Source of the DNA: Treponema maltophilum ATCC 51939
GTDB lineage: Bacteria > Spirochaetota > Spirochaetia > Treponematales > Treponemataceae
Reading direction: 5' to 3'
DNA: 64,000 nt
NCBI RefSeq assembly: GCF_000413055.1
Contig: NZ_KE332518.1
Location: forward strand, 1,861,583-1,925,582
Shown here: positions 44,751-53,042 of the stretch, piece by piece
Layout: every line of letters begins with the position of its first letter
Position numbering within the stretch: position 1 is the stretch's first letter
Notes under the pieces: model-generated
Told to the model about the DNA's origin: nothing
What the model saw: the letters and a program-made list of their open reading frames with translations, nothing else
The model's database searches: none
Program-made: the position numbers and the translations under genes

Positions 44751-45383
44751 TTGACCGTCAGTTCCGTAGAAGAAGGCCCCGGAGGCTGTATAAAAATTAT
44801 CACTTCCGACGGGCTTTCTTTTTTTATGCGCAGCGACTATCTGCAATCGGTAGCGCTGCAAGATATCCGCAGCGGCACCTGCTTTACCGAGGATGAGTCG
44901 GACGATATTGTTCAGGCGGGCTTTGCGTTCGCTGCGGAACGACAGGCGCTTTCGTTTTTGAACCGCAGCGAACACAGCCGCTACATGCTCGAGTGCAAAC
45001 TTGAAAAAAAAGGCCATGCAAAACAAGCGGTAAAAAAAGCGCTCGATCTTTTGGAAGGGAAAAAACTGCTCGACGATTTGCGCTTTGCGCAGGCATGGCT
45101 TCACGATCGGCTTATAACAAGGGCCGAAGGCCCCCTGCGCTTGTCGGGCGAACTTGCAAACCGCGGCGTAAAGCGGGACCTTATCGATAAAGCGCTTGCC
45201 GCCCTTTTTGAGGACGTGAGTGTCGACGAATTGTTCGTTCGCGCCCGCACAAAGTTGGAGCGCGCGGGAAAAAGCGGCAAAAAACTCGAAGACGCTCTTA
45301 TCCGCAAAGGTTTCGATCTTCGCAGCGTACGGAGTATTCGCAGCATAGGGGATGAAAGTCAATATAATAAAAAAACGGATTGA
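44751..45383 (+). CDS. recX: Regulatory protein RecX
   Basis: This protein of 210 residues has the RecX triple-helix repeats: ALSFLNRSEHSRYMLECKLEKKGH, LLDDLRFAQAWLHDRLITRAEGP and VDELFVRARTKLERAGKSGKK. RecX limits RecA filament growth. It starts with TTG three bases after the rpsI stop, without a clear ribosome site, so translation is probably coupled. An internal ATG near codon 26 is less likely because it would remove conserved-length N-terminal sequence. Linkage of recX to rplM-rpsI rather than recA is notable. Confidence 0.85.
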   Translation: MTVSSVEEGPGGCIKIITSDGLSFFMRSDYLQSVALQDIRSGTCFTEDESDDIVQAGFAFAAERQALSFLNRSEHSRYMLECKLEKKGHAKQAVKKALDLLEGKKLLDDLRFAQAWLHDRLITRAEGPLRLSGELANRGVKRDLIDKALAALFEDVSVDELFVRARTKLERAGKSGKKLEDALIRKGFDLRSVRSIRSIGDESQYNKKTD

Positions 45384-45470
45384 CTGCGGTTTTTCGGTTG
45401 ATTTTATCGGTAAAAAAAACTAAAATGGATCCGCAGGGTCGGGAAGGAAAGTTCATAAAGCGAGGTTACA

Positions 45471-46076
45471 ATGTCGGGAAAAACACGTAAGACAATCATT
45501 TATTCGGCTTTGGAAGTTGCAAATATTTGCGGAGTTGTAAATCAAACGGCCATAAATTGGATACGCAACGGATACCTTACCGCTTTTAATACCCCCGGCG
45601 GACAGTATCGGGTTTATCTTGACGATTTAATCGATTTTATGAAAGAACGGAACATGAGGATTCCGGACGATTTGTTGAACGCTGCCGGCCGAAAGGTTCT
45701 TTCCGCCAGTTTTTTAATCGTAGACGACGATAAGGGCTTAAATACCGTGTTGGCAAAATTCCTGCAGCGGGAATTTAAAGATGCGACCGTTTATCAAGCC
45801 TTCGACGGTTTTGAAGCGGGGACGCTTTTGGCGAATAAAAAACCGTCATTTATTATTCTCGATTTAAGTTTGCCCGGTGTCGACGGTTTTAAATTATGCA
45901 AGAAAATACGCGAATCGGCCGATTACGGCAATCCCTTTATCTTTGTCGTTACCGCGCTGAACGAAGACGGGTTGGAAGCAAAGGTTAAGGAACTTGGAGC
46001 AAACGAATTTTCCCGCAAGCCGCTTAACCTTACGAATATGGCGGCCATGTGCCGAAAATACTTCGGCACCGATTAG
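45471..46076 (+). CDS. Inverted response regulator: N-terminal HTH plus C-terminal receiver
   Basis: This protein of 201 residues has an N-terminal MerR/excisionase-like helix-turn-helix, residues about 10-60 (ALEVANICGVVNQTAINWIRNGYL, then TPGGQYRVYLDDL). It is joined to a complete receiver domain from 78 (acidic pocket D85-D87, phosphoacceptor D131, T161, K183). In most response regulators the receiver comes first. No histidine kinase is adjacent. It could control gene expression after phosphorylation by a distant kinase. GCGAGG precedes the ATG. Confidence 0.85.
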   Translation: MSGKTRKTIIYSALEVANICGVVNQTAINWIRNGYLTAFNTPGGQYRVYLDDLIDFMKERNMRIPDDLLNAAGRKVLSASFLIVDDDKGLNTVLAKFLQREFKDATVYQAFDGFEAGTLLANKKPSFIILDLSLPGVDGFKLCKKIRESADYGNPFIFVVTALNEDGLEAKVKELGANEFSRKPLNLTNMAAMCRKYFGTD

Positions 46077-46096
46077 TCCGATTTATCAAATTTTTT

Positions 46097-46906
46097 TTAA
46101 GCTTTGTTTTTTTCCTGCGCTTGTCGTACCAAAGGCAAAAGATCTTGCGGCCGGTTAGATATGAGACCGGTTGCGCCCTTGTCGAGCATGCTGCGGGCAA
46201 TTTCCGTTGAGTCAACCGTCCACACCCAGCTTTCTTTTTTAGCCGTGCGATAATCTTTCCAACAGGGTTTTAACACGTCGGGATTGCAAAACAACTTTCC
46301 TCTTCCGCCGCGTATATAAAAAGGCGCTTCGGGATTGCTGTCGTATATGAGCGACACGGGAATGGTTGAACATAATTTTGCAAAATAACGGACGGCGAGC
46401 GGGTTAAACGAAGATACCAAAAAGCGGTCGGGATTTTCGGGATGCTTGCGCAGTTCTTCCTGCAGCACTTCATATGTTTTTTCGGTAACGGGTTTAACAT
46501 TCATCGTATCGATTTTTATTTCGATATCGACGTAGGTTTCGGGGCCTAAAAGTTCGAGCACGTCGGCTAAAAGCGGAATGCGCTCGCCGGCAAATTCGGG
46601 CGAAAAGGATATGCCGAAGTCATATTGCCGAACTTCTTCCCACGTCATCCGTTCGACGTCTTTATCCGGTGCGTCCTGCACGGTTTTGCCGTCGTACAGT
46701 CTTCCCGTGCGTTTAACCGATTCGTCGTGAATGACGACCAGTTCGCCGCTTTTTGTTAGGTGTACGTCGAGTTCCACGCCGGGAATGCCCAGCTCTTTAA
46801 CTTTTTTGAATGCCGCCATCGTATTTTCGGGCGCCAAACTTGAAACTCCGCGGTGCGCAAATAAAAGCGGCCGTTGTGCATTCGGTAAAATATTTTTTTT
46901 ATGCAT
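46097..46906 (-). CDS. Glycerophosphodiester phosphodiesterase
   Basis: This protein of 269 residues without signal peptide is probably cytoplasmic. It cleaves glycerophosphodiesters to glycerol 3-phosphate and an alcohol. The catalytic motif FAHRGVSSLAPENTMAAF, VELDVHLTKSGELVVIHDE and later DIEIK and WTVDS are complete. The start at 46906 follows GGAG; 26 upstream in-frame residues overlap the promoter. It is divergent from an MFS carrier with only 107 nt between, suggesting uptake and hydrolysis of one compound. It is the second GDPD in the window. Confidence 0.9.
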   Translation of the reverse strand: MHKKNILPNAQRPLLFAHRGVSSLAPENTMAAFKKVKELGIPGVELDVHLTKSGELVVIHDESVKRTGRLYDGKTVQDAPDKDVERMTWEEVRQYDFGISFSPEFAGERIPLLADVLELLGPETYVDIEIKIDTMNVKPVTEKTYEVLQEELRKHPENPDRFLVSSFNPLAVRYFAKLCSTIPVSLIYDSNPEAPFYIRGGRGKLFCNPDVLKPCWKDYRTAKKESWVWTVDSTEIARSMLDKGATGLISNRPQDLLPLVRQAQEKNKA

Positions 46907-46927
46907 AATGTAATTCTCCGTATGGCT

Positions 46928-46957
46928 ATTATACCGAATTTGAGGTATACTTGTTAA
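46928..46957 (-). promoter_or_regulatory. Promoter of the glycerophosphodiesterase gene
   Basis: On the minus strand TTAACA (46957-46952), an 18-nt spacer and a perfect TATAAT (46933-46928) lie 21 nt before the ATG. Confidence 0.68.
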
Positions 46958-47013
46958 GTATGCAAATCTTACAATAATTTGCAATAATGTTTACTAAAAA
47001 GTGAGGACTTCTC

Positions 47014-48351
47014 ATGGTTGCTGAAAAGAAGGCGGAAAGTACGGGATTCGGAAAGTATCTTCCCGTAACGTTTTTAATCGGAACGGGATTTTTTACGATG
47101 GGGTTAATGGATCCCCTGTACGACAGTTATGTAACGATTTTTTTAAGTAAATTCATTCCTTTTAAATGGCTGGTCGGAATTTTTATGTCGCTCGATAATA
47201 TTTTGGCGATTTTTTTGATTCCGGTTATCTCGGCATTGTCGGACAAAACCCGTACGAAAATCGGCCGCAGAATGCCGTGGATAATCGTTCTTTTGCCTTT
47301 ATCGGCCGTCATGTTCACCTTTATTCCGTATTCGGCACAGCATTCTTTAAGCGCGCTTATAATCGTGCTTGCCTTATTGAATTTATTTAAGCAATCGGTG
47401 CGCGGTCCGGTGGTTGCCTTAATGCCGGATATCGTTCCCGCCGAATTCCGCTCGCAGGGCAACGGCGTTATAAACACGATGGGAAACATCGCCGCGATTG
47501 TCGGAACTTTGTTTTTGGCGCGGCTCATGGACGTCGATACGGTGCTGCCGATTATCGGGCGCACAAAAGACGTACTCGCCTTCCCCGCTGCGGGTATTCT
47601 TGTCGTGCTTGCAACGCTCATGCTTGCAATCTTTGTGCGCGAAAACCGCAGCGCTCAGGATTTGAGCGTTCCTTCCGAAGATGAAAAACGCGTTCCCTTT
47701 TTGCAAGCGATGAAAACGGTACTCGCCGGCACAATCGATAAAAAAACGGGCAAAAAAGACAACAGCGCTTTATTGGTTCTTTTGTCCCTCCTTTTGTGGT
47801 TTTTGGGCTATTCGGGTATGGTGCCTTACGTTGCCGAATACAGTATAAAAACCTTCGGCGTATCGACGGGGCAAGCGCCCTTTGCCGCCGGCATGGTCGG
47901 CATCGCGTCGGCACTGTCGGCAATTCCGATGGGATATGCCGCCGGAAAATGGGGCAGAAAGCGCATGATCCGCATTTCGCTTGCCGTTATCGCGTCCCTG
48001 TGCGTGTTCCAATTCTTTTTGTCCGAAATTACCGGATTTTTCGGTATAGGCGGCGGCCAAATTAAATACGTGTTTTGGACGGGAATGTTTATATTCGGTA
48101 TTTTTTGGATTTGCATTATCGCCAATTCCTTTCCCATGCTCTGGCAGATGGCGGGCTTTTCGCACATCGGTTTGTATACCGGTTTGTATTACACCTTTTC
48201 TCAAGCGGCCGCCATTCTCGCACCGTTTTGCGCCGGTCTTATTATAGACCTTTTGGGCTACAGAGCGGTGTTTGTATATTGCGCTTTCTTTTTTGTGATG
48301 GCCTTTATAACGATGGGGCGCGTTACCCGCGGCGAAAAAAACGATTCATAG
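47014..48351 (+). CDS. MFS transporter of the sugar/cation symporter type
   Basis: This inner-membrane carrier of 445 residues has about twelve helices. The loop SDKTRTKIGRRMPWIIV between helices 2 and 3 is the GxxSD-RxxxGRRRP-type signature shared by SLC45-like sugar carriers. GKWGRKRMIRISLAV is the matching loop in the second half. GAGG precedes the ATG. Being divergent from a glycerophosphodiesterase, it may carry a sugar or glycerophosphodiester; substrate is not readable from sequence. Confidence 0.85.
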   Translation: MVAEKKAESTGFGKYLPVTFLIGTGFFTMGLMDPLYDSYVTIFLSKFIPFKWLVGIFMSLDNILAIFLIPVISALSDKTRTKIGRRMPWIIVLLPLSAVMFTFIPYSAQHSLSALIIVLALLNLFKQSVRGPVVALMPDIVPAEFRSQGNGVINTMGNIAAIVGTLFLARLMDVDTVLPIIGRTKDVLAFPAAGILVVLATLMLAIFVRENRSAQDLSVPSEDEKRVPFLQAMKTVLAGTIDKKTGKKDNSALLVLLSLLLWFLGYSGMVPYVAEYSIKTFGVSTGQAPFAAGMVGIASALSAIPMGYAAGKWGRKRMIRISLAVIASLCVFQFFLSEITGFFGIGGGQIKYVFWTGMFIFGIFWICIIANSFPMLWQMAGFSHIGLYTGLYYTFSQAAAILAPFCAGLIIDLLGYRAVFVYCAFFFVMAFITMGRVTRGEKNDS

Positions 48352-48394
48352 GTTGAAAGGCGGGCTGGCTATATCATAAAATAAAAAATATCGA

Positions 48395-48488
48395 GGACGG
48401 AGTTCGCCCGCATGCGTCGCGGTTGAGCTTTTAAGGCAAAATAACCCGCGAATAACGCTCAAAGCGTCTCGCGGTCGTAACTCCGTCC
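48395..48488. terminator. Large inverted repeat between convergent genes
   Basis: GGACGGAGTT (48395-48404) pairs with AACTCCGTCC (48479-48488), with further inner pairing (TTGAGC/GCTCAA). A partial repeat of the left arm region (GCGGAGTTCGCCCGCA) recurs at about 48542-48557. It lies between the MFS carrier and the oppositely oriented kinase gene. Confidence 0.6.
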
Positions 48489-48559
48489 TTTGATCGTTTT
48501 ATTATAAAAATATATACCCCGCCTTTCCATACGGCGTTGGGGCGGAGTTCGCCCGCACG

Positions 48560-49915
48560 CTATGTAGGGATTTCTACGGCACCTGCGGGGCGAATGCTCA
48601 TGGCGAAAACGGGGCTTTTTTGTCCCGTGCCCGCATCATAGCCGAGCGCTTTTTCCATGTATGACGTGTACGCGCCGCACAGCGAACGGGGAATAAAGGC
48701 TTGAATGACGCCGGCAAAGCCTCCGCCGTGTACGCGGCATGCGCCGGCATTATGGATGCGGATAAAATGTTCGGTAAGCGCGAGACACACGGCAACCGGC
48801 TGGCTTTCGGGCTTGTCGGCAATGCAGATATTTTGGAGCCACTTCCACGACGAATTGCCCGATTCGGTAATCAGATTTAAAAAGGATGTAAAATCGACCG
48901 TTTTAAGCGCGCGTACTTCTTTGTCGACGCGTTCGTTTTCTTCAAAAAAATGAAAGGCCCGCATAACGGCGCGGTCGCCGCAGGTTTTGCGTATGCGGCA
49001 CAGGTTTTCATAGACTTCTTCAAAACTTGTGTCGCGAAGATGTTCTTTTCCCAAAGCGCGCGCAACCGACTGCATTTCGGCGGGAATGGCCGAATACGCT
49101 TCGGATAAGTCGGCATGGCCGCTTCCCGTATTTACAATCATCAGCGCATATTCTTCTTTATCAAAGTCGAAGGGAATTTTTTCTATAAGCGGCTGCGCGG
49201 GATTTTTAAAGTCGATAGCGATAAGGCTGCCCAAAACGCAGGCCGTTTGGTCGAGCATGCCCGACTTTTTGTTCCAATAGCGGTTTTCGGCAAAACTGCC
49301 GATTGCAGGAAAGGCCGTAAGCGGAATTTTACCGCCGTTAAAAAGATTGTTCAAAATAACGCAGATAAGCATTTCGAATGCGGCGGAAGAACTGACGCCC
49401 GCAGCGGCGATGACATCGCTCGTAAAACAGGCTTTAAAACCGCCCGTTTTATAGCCGGCGTTTTTAAATCCCTGCACAATGCCGCGGATAAGGGCAGCCG
49501 AGCCTTTTTCCTCACGAGGCGGATTGTCGGCATCCGTGCAGGCCGCACCTTTTTGCACTGCCTGCGCTCGCTCGTCGTCGCTGCCGCCGATGTTTATGCT
49601 GTAATCCGCGTTATAACCGGGATCGTATACGTAAACGGTATTGTCGTCGGTTGCGCGGACGGCGGCGATGCAGTCCTGCCTGATACTTGCGGCCAACACT
49701 TTGCCCAAATTGTGATCGGTATGGTTGCCGCCGATTTCGCTGCGCCCCGGCGAACTGAAAAAACGCAAGGATGCAAAATCCGCGTCTTTGTCGCCGGTTC
49801 CGTAGCGCCTGTGCCATAGTTCGGCCAAAGCGTTATAGCGCTTTTCTTGAGCGGCAAGAACGCTTCGGTCGGTTCCGTATAAAAGCTCGAATAATTCCCG
49901 TGAAAAGCGAATCAT
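48560..49915 (-). CDS. galK: Galactokinase-like GHMP kinase
   Basis: This cytoplasmic kinase of 451 residues would phosphorylate galactose or a related sugar at C1. Motif 1 is SPGRSEIGGNHTDHNLGKVL, motif 2 is AAGVSSSAAFEML (phosphate loop) and motif 3 is CRVHGGGFAGVIQAF. In motif 1 the usual GEHTD is GNHTD (N64), a variation seen in a subgroup of kinases annotated as galactokinases. The symbol is therefore tentative. The ATG at 49915 follows CGGAG; a start five codons earlier is inside that site. No other Leloir gene is adjacent. Confidence 0.8.
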   Translation of the reverse strand: MIRFSRELFELLYGTDRSVLAAQEKRYNALAELWHRRYGTGDKDADFASLRFFSSPGRSEIGGNHTDHNLGKVLAASIRQDCIAAVRATDDNTVYVYDPGYNADYSINIGGSDDERAQAVQKGAACTDADNPPREEKGSAALIRGIVQGFKNAGYKTGGFKACFTSDVIAAAGVSSSAAFEMLICVILNNLFNGGKIPLTAFPAIGSFAENRYWNKKSGMLDQTACVLGSLIAIDFKNPAQPLIEKIPFDFDKEEYALMIVNTGSGHADLSEAYSAIPAEMQSVARALGKEHLRDTSFEEVYENLCRIRKTCGDRAVMRAFHFFEENERVDKEVRALKTVDFTSFLNLITESGNSSWKWLQNICIADKPESQPVAVCLALTEHFIRIHNAGACRVHGGGFAGVIQAFIPRSLCGAYTSYMEKALGYDAGTGQKSPVFAMSIRPAGAVEIPT

Positions 49916-50001
49916 ACTTTTTCTCCGCACTTTTTACGCATTCATTCGCATTCAATATTCATCTTATTGATTGCCGTTTTGCCGATTATCCTGATAATCG
50001 A

Positions 50002-51075
50002 TTATCGGTGATAATAATATGCCGGCAACGGCAGATCTTCCGGAATGCCCGAAACGCGCTTTACCGAATCGGCAAGTTCCGCTTCGATGGCACTCTTTTT
50101 TGCAAAAAACGATGCGCCCCGGTACAGATAGTCCGAAACGGTTTTTTTGCGTTCAAACCGAAAATGCTTTACCGACACGTCTTCGTTTCCTTCAACCGCA
50201 TCGAGCATGTTGTCGACGGCATTTTCGTACGTGTCGACATAGTCGATTAAACCGTTCGCTTCGGCCTGCGCCGCGGTATAAATACGGCCGTCGGCAAGCG
50301 CGCGCACCTTTTCGATTTTCATGTTGCGGCTTTGCGATACGATATCGGTAAATTGATCATAGGCTTCGTCGGCAATGCCCTGCATAATCGCCCGGTGTTC
50401 TTCGGTCATCGGACTGTCTATGTTCAGCATGTTTTTATTTTTGCCGGCGGTTACGGTCGTCATTTTTATGCCGTATTTTTTCATAAGTTCGGTTAAATCG
50501 ACCGACGTGGCGCTTATAACGCCGATTGAACCGGTGAGCGTGTTGCGGTTCGCATAGATGACGTCCGCCGCGCAAGCTATGTAGTAGCCGCCGGAAGCCG
50601 CCAAAGGCCCCATGTACGCCCATACCTTGTTGCCGGTGCTGTGCTTATAGTCTTCCAAAGCGAGGTAGACTTCGTCGGATTGATACACGCCGCCGCCGGG
50701 AGAATCGATGTACAGCAAAATCCCGCGGTTTTTTCGGTCGCGGCCGAGTTCGTCGATCGTATCCAAAATCCAATTTTGATTGTACGTTTCGCCCGAGTCT
50801 TCGATAACGCCTTCAACGTGCAAAACCGCAATGTATTTATCGAACGAAAAAGAAGAAAAATGCAAAGCGCTTTGCCGTATTTTTTCCGGCAAAAAAAGCC
50901 GGCCGCCGTGCTTAAGCGGTATGGGCGTAATAAAACTTCCGGCGTTTCCCAATGCGGCAATTTGAATTACCGCACCGGCTATTGCGGCGAGGATCACAAA
51001 GCACAAAACAATTAAGCCGGTTTTCGCTTTTTTCGTTAAGCCGTTTTTTCGCTTTTGCGGATATAAATCGGTCAT
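50002..51075 (-). CDS. sppA: Signal peptide peptidase SppA (S49 family)
   Basis: This membrane-bound serine protease of 357 residues removes leftover signal peptides. An N-terminal helix lies at about 18-42 (TGLIVLCFVILAAIAGAVIQI). The nucleophile is the serine in GPLAASGGYYIACAAD. The general-base lysine follows in the region GSIGVISATSVDLTELMKKYGIK. IDSPGGGVYQSDEVYLAL is the oxyanion region. Length fits the short single-domain form. Its ATG overlaps the stop codon of the upstream DUF975 gene (TAATG). Confidence 0.93.
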   Translation of the reverse strand: MTDLYPQKRKNGLTKKAKTGLIVLCFVILAAIAGAVIQIAALGNAGSFITPIPLKHGGRLFLPEKIRQSALHFSSFSFDKYIAVLHVEGVIEDSGETYNQNWILDTIDELGRDRKNRGILLYIDSPGGGVYQSDEVYLALEDYKHSTGNKVWAYMGPLAASGGYYIACAADVIYANRNTLTGSIGVISATSVDLTELMKKYGIKMTTVTAGKNKNMLNIDSPMTEEHRAIMQGIADEAYDQFTDIVSQSRNMKIEKVRALADGRIYTAAQAEANGLIDYVDTYENAVDNMLDAVEGNEDVSVKHFRFERKKTVSDYLYRGASFFAKKSAIEAELADSVKRVSGIPEDLPLPAYYYHR

Positions 51076-51797
51076 TATACGTTCCCGATAAAACCGGAGG
51101 TACCGAAATCTTCGGGTTTAAGAACACCGCGGTCGAATGCGCTTTGTTTGAGGAAGCGATATGCGTTTACCTGCGTCACGTTAATGTAGGGCGTGAGCCA
51201 CAAATAGCCGATGTATAAGGTCAGTGTGCTTAAAAGTGCCCAGCCTATAAAACTTAAACCGAGCACGAATAAATCGCCCTTATAGCCCTTGGTCATCGCA
51301 ATGCTTAAGCGCATCGCTTTTCGTACCGAAATATGCGGATTTTCGGCGACGATAAAAAAGGTTTGCGAGTAGGCCAGCGCTTTTACGATTCCGGGAATAA
51401 CAAAAAGGAGCGACCACAAATACGTCCACAAACTATACCACAGGCACGCTCTGAATCCGCGCCACCACAGGTTAAAGCTTTCCAAAAAAACGGAAAAAGG
51501 CGCGTTGCCTTGCCGCGCGGTAAAAACGAGGTAGTATTTTGCTTCGGCAATCACAAAAACGCCTATGCCAAGTATTACAATCGGAAAAATAATCAACGGA
51601 ATAAGCGATGCGTTTTCAATGTTTTCATAAGCTTGTTGATAATTGTAAACTTCTTCATAAGCGGAATAATATAGTGCCATCGGAATGATAACTATACTCA
51701 ACACTATTCCCGTAACCAGCGTTATTAAAACGGGGGTTGTCCAATGCCCTTTCAGCTGCGCTTTTGCCAGCCGCTTAAACTCCTGTCGATCAAACAT
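51075..51797 (-). CDS. DUF975-family membrane protein
   Basis: This inner-membrane protein of 240 residues has about five helices. The family pattern is visible: an N-terminal FKRLAKAQLKGHWTTPVLITL, then FNLWWRGFRACLWYSLWTYLWSLLFVIPGIVKALAYS and SIAMTKGYKGDLFVLGLSFIGW. Function is unknown. The ATG at 51797 follows AGGAG by 5 nt, and that AGGAG is the end of a hairpin repeat. A GTG six bases upstream overlaps the site. It is translationally coupled to sppA. Confidence 0.85.
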   Translation of the reverse strand: MFDRQEFKRLAKAQLKGHWTTPVLITLVTGIVLSIVIIPMALYYSAYEEVYNYQQAYENIENASLIPLIIFPIVILGIGVFVIAEAKYYLVFTARQGNAPFSVFLESFNLWWRGFRACLWYSLWTYLWSLLFVIPGIVKALAYSQTFFIVAENPHISVRKAMRLSIAMTKGYKGDLFVLGLSFIGWALLSTLTLYIGYLWLTPYINVTQVNAYRFLKQSAFDRGVLKPEDFGTSGFIGNV

Positions 51798-51805
51798 ATC
51801 CACTC

Positions 51806-52083
51806 CTATAAAAAGTTTTGCAGAAAGCGTCAGCTTCCGAAAAACTTTTTAGCAGCGCTTTCGCAAACGAGAGTTGAGAAAGCGCAATAAATAAACGAGT
51901 TTACAACGTAAACTCGGAAACCGCCAAGGATGGCGGCTAAATCATACAGAAGCGATATTTTGGCTTTGCCAAAATTCGCTATAAACAGATGTACAAGGAA
52001 GTACATCTGTTTATGCCGGCACTTTTTATCGCCACTCCTATAAAAAGTTTTGCAGAAAGCGTCAGCTTTCGAAAAACTTTTTA
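51806..52083 (-). repeat. Composite hairpin and Shine-Dalgarno repeat, copy B (DUF975 leader)
   Basis: On the minus strand the order matches the iolE leader. A hairpin (52082-52042) with loop TGAC is followed by AGGAGTG and GCGATAAAAAGTGCCGGCA. Three short extra hairpins come next, then CGAGTTTAC-GTT-GTAAACTCG (51916-51896), then GCGCTTTC/GAAAGCGC (51885-51855). A final hairpin AAAAAGTTTT / GGAAGC-TGAC-GCTTTC / AAAACTTTTT (51850-51810) ends in AGGAG before the ATG. Stem bases differ from copy A while pairing and the TGAC loop are kept. Confidence 0.75.
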
Positions 52084-52769
52084 GCTTTAAGTAATTCACT
52101 GTAATACATAGGTTCAATCTGTTCAAGTGGAATTCCGTATTTTTTTAAAAGCTTTTCGAGCGCAAGGCGCGTCTTTTTTATGCGGTTTTCGTCGGCCGTT
52201 TCGGCAAGGATTTCCATTTCCAAAAAGTCGCCCAAGGGTTCCACCGTACACAGTTCGATGAGCGCATCGCCTTTTTCCCACTGCATGCTTTTTTTGTGCT
52301 TTTCGTAAACGGCTTCAAAGCCCGCTTTGTGCAAAAATCGCTCAAACTCCGCGCGGTCGGACACGGCAAACTCTTTTTCGTCGTTTACTTCGAGAGCGGG
52401 ATTTTCTTTGCAGATGCGGCGCTTTTGCTTATACGTAACAAGATGTCGGCACGTTTTTTCTTTTGCCGCCGTTTCCGTGCATTCGGTTCTGATGCGTACG
52501 GTAAGGGAATTTCCCGCGTTTTTTTCCGCCGGCATTTTTTCGACGGGACAGGTTCTTCCGGCGTCGCCTTCGGGGGATGCCGTTTTTTTATCCGGCCGCA
52601 TCGTTCCGGCTTTGCCGTTTGCGTCGATTGCAGCATCCCGCACGAAGGCGGTTAGCCGCCAATAGGTATCGTTTTTTTCGGCCGTCCCCAGATAGCGGGC
52701 ATCCGCATTCAGCTTGGGGATAAGTTCATCCCGATTATAGACGTGCGCTTTTAATTCGATTTCGTACAT
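52062..52769 (-). CDS. CYTH-domain protein (class IV adenylate cyclase / triphosphatase family)
   Basis: This protein of 235 residues begins YEIELKAHV, the ExExK motif of CYTH enzymes. LTVRIRTE, VTYKQKRR, EFERFLHKAGFEAVYEKHKKSMQW, LIELCTVEPLGDFLEMEI and a C-terminal helix follow, the usual order for a triphosphate tunnel fold. An insert around residues 58-90 looks disordered. It could be a CyaB-like cyclase or a triphosphatase. Its last residues and stop codon lie inside copy B of the hairpin repeat. There is no Shine-Dalgarno site; TATACT lies 7 nt before the ATG. Confidence 0.8.
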   Translation of the reverse strand: MYEIELKAHVYNRDELIPKLNADARYLGTAEKNDTYWRLTAFVRDAAIDANGKAGTMRPDKKTASPEGDAGRTCPVEKMPAEKNAGNSLTVRIRTECTETAAKEKTCRHLVTYKQKRRICKENPALEVNDEKEFAVSDRAEFERFLHKAGFEAVYEKHKKSMQWEKGDALIELCTVEPLGDFLEMEILAETADENRIKKTRLALEKLLKKYGIPLEQIEPMYYSELLKAKKFFES

Positions 52770-52885
52770 CGGTAACAGTATAGCAAAAAAACATTTTTCG
52801 GTATACAAAACACCCACGGATTGGAGATATTTCGCTTTTTCTCTCCATTTTATGATATTTTACGCCATTTTGGGCCGATATTTAC

Positions 52886-52914
52886 TTGAAAAAATGAGGC
52901 TTTAGAGATAAACT
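52886..52914 (+). promoter_or_regulatory. Candidate promoter of the GGDEF/EAL gene
   Basis: TTGAAA (52886-52891), a 17-nt spacer and TAAACT (52909-52914) lie about 130 nt upstream of the ATG. The leader between has no obvious structure. Confidence 0.4.
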
Positions 52915-53042
52915 GAAAGTGAATTTAATGAAGTTGTTTTGCCGATTTTTTATTCGAAGCAGGCGCATAGTCAGTATATTTTATTCTTTAATAACCGGGA
53001 GGGTCTGCGCTTTTTGGAGTGTATTATGAGGAGTACTTGTAA

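Noticed and set aside
51830-52126. 98-codon frame overlapping the CYTH gene end
   Set aside because: It is composed mainly of the hairpin repeat and the CYTH gene in another frame; no ribosome site.
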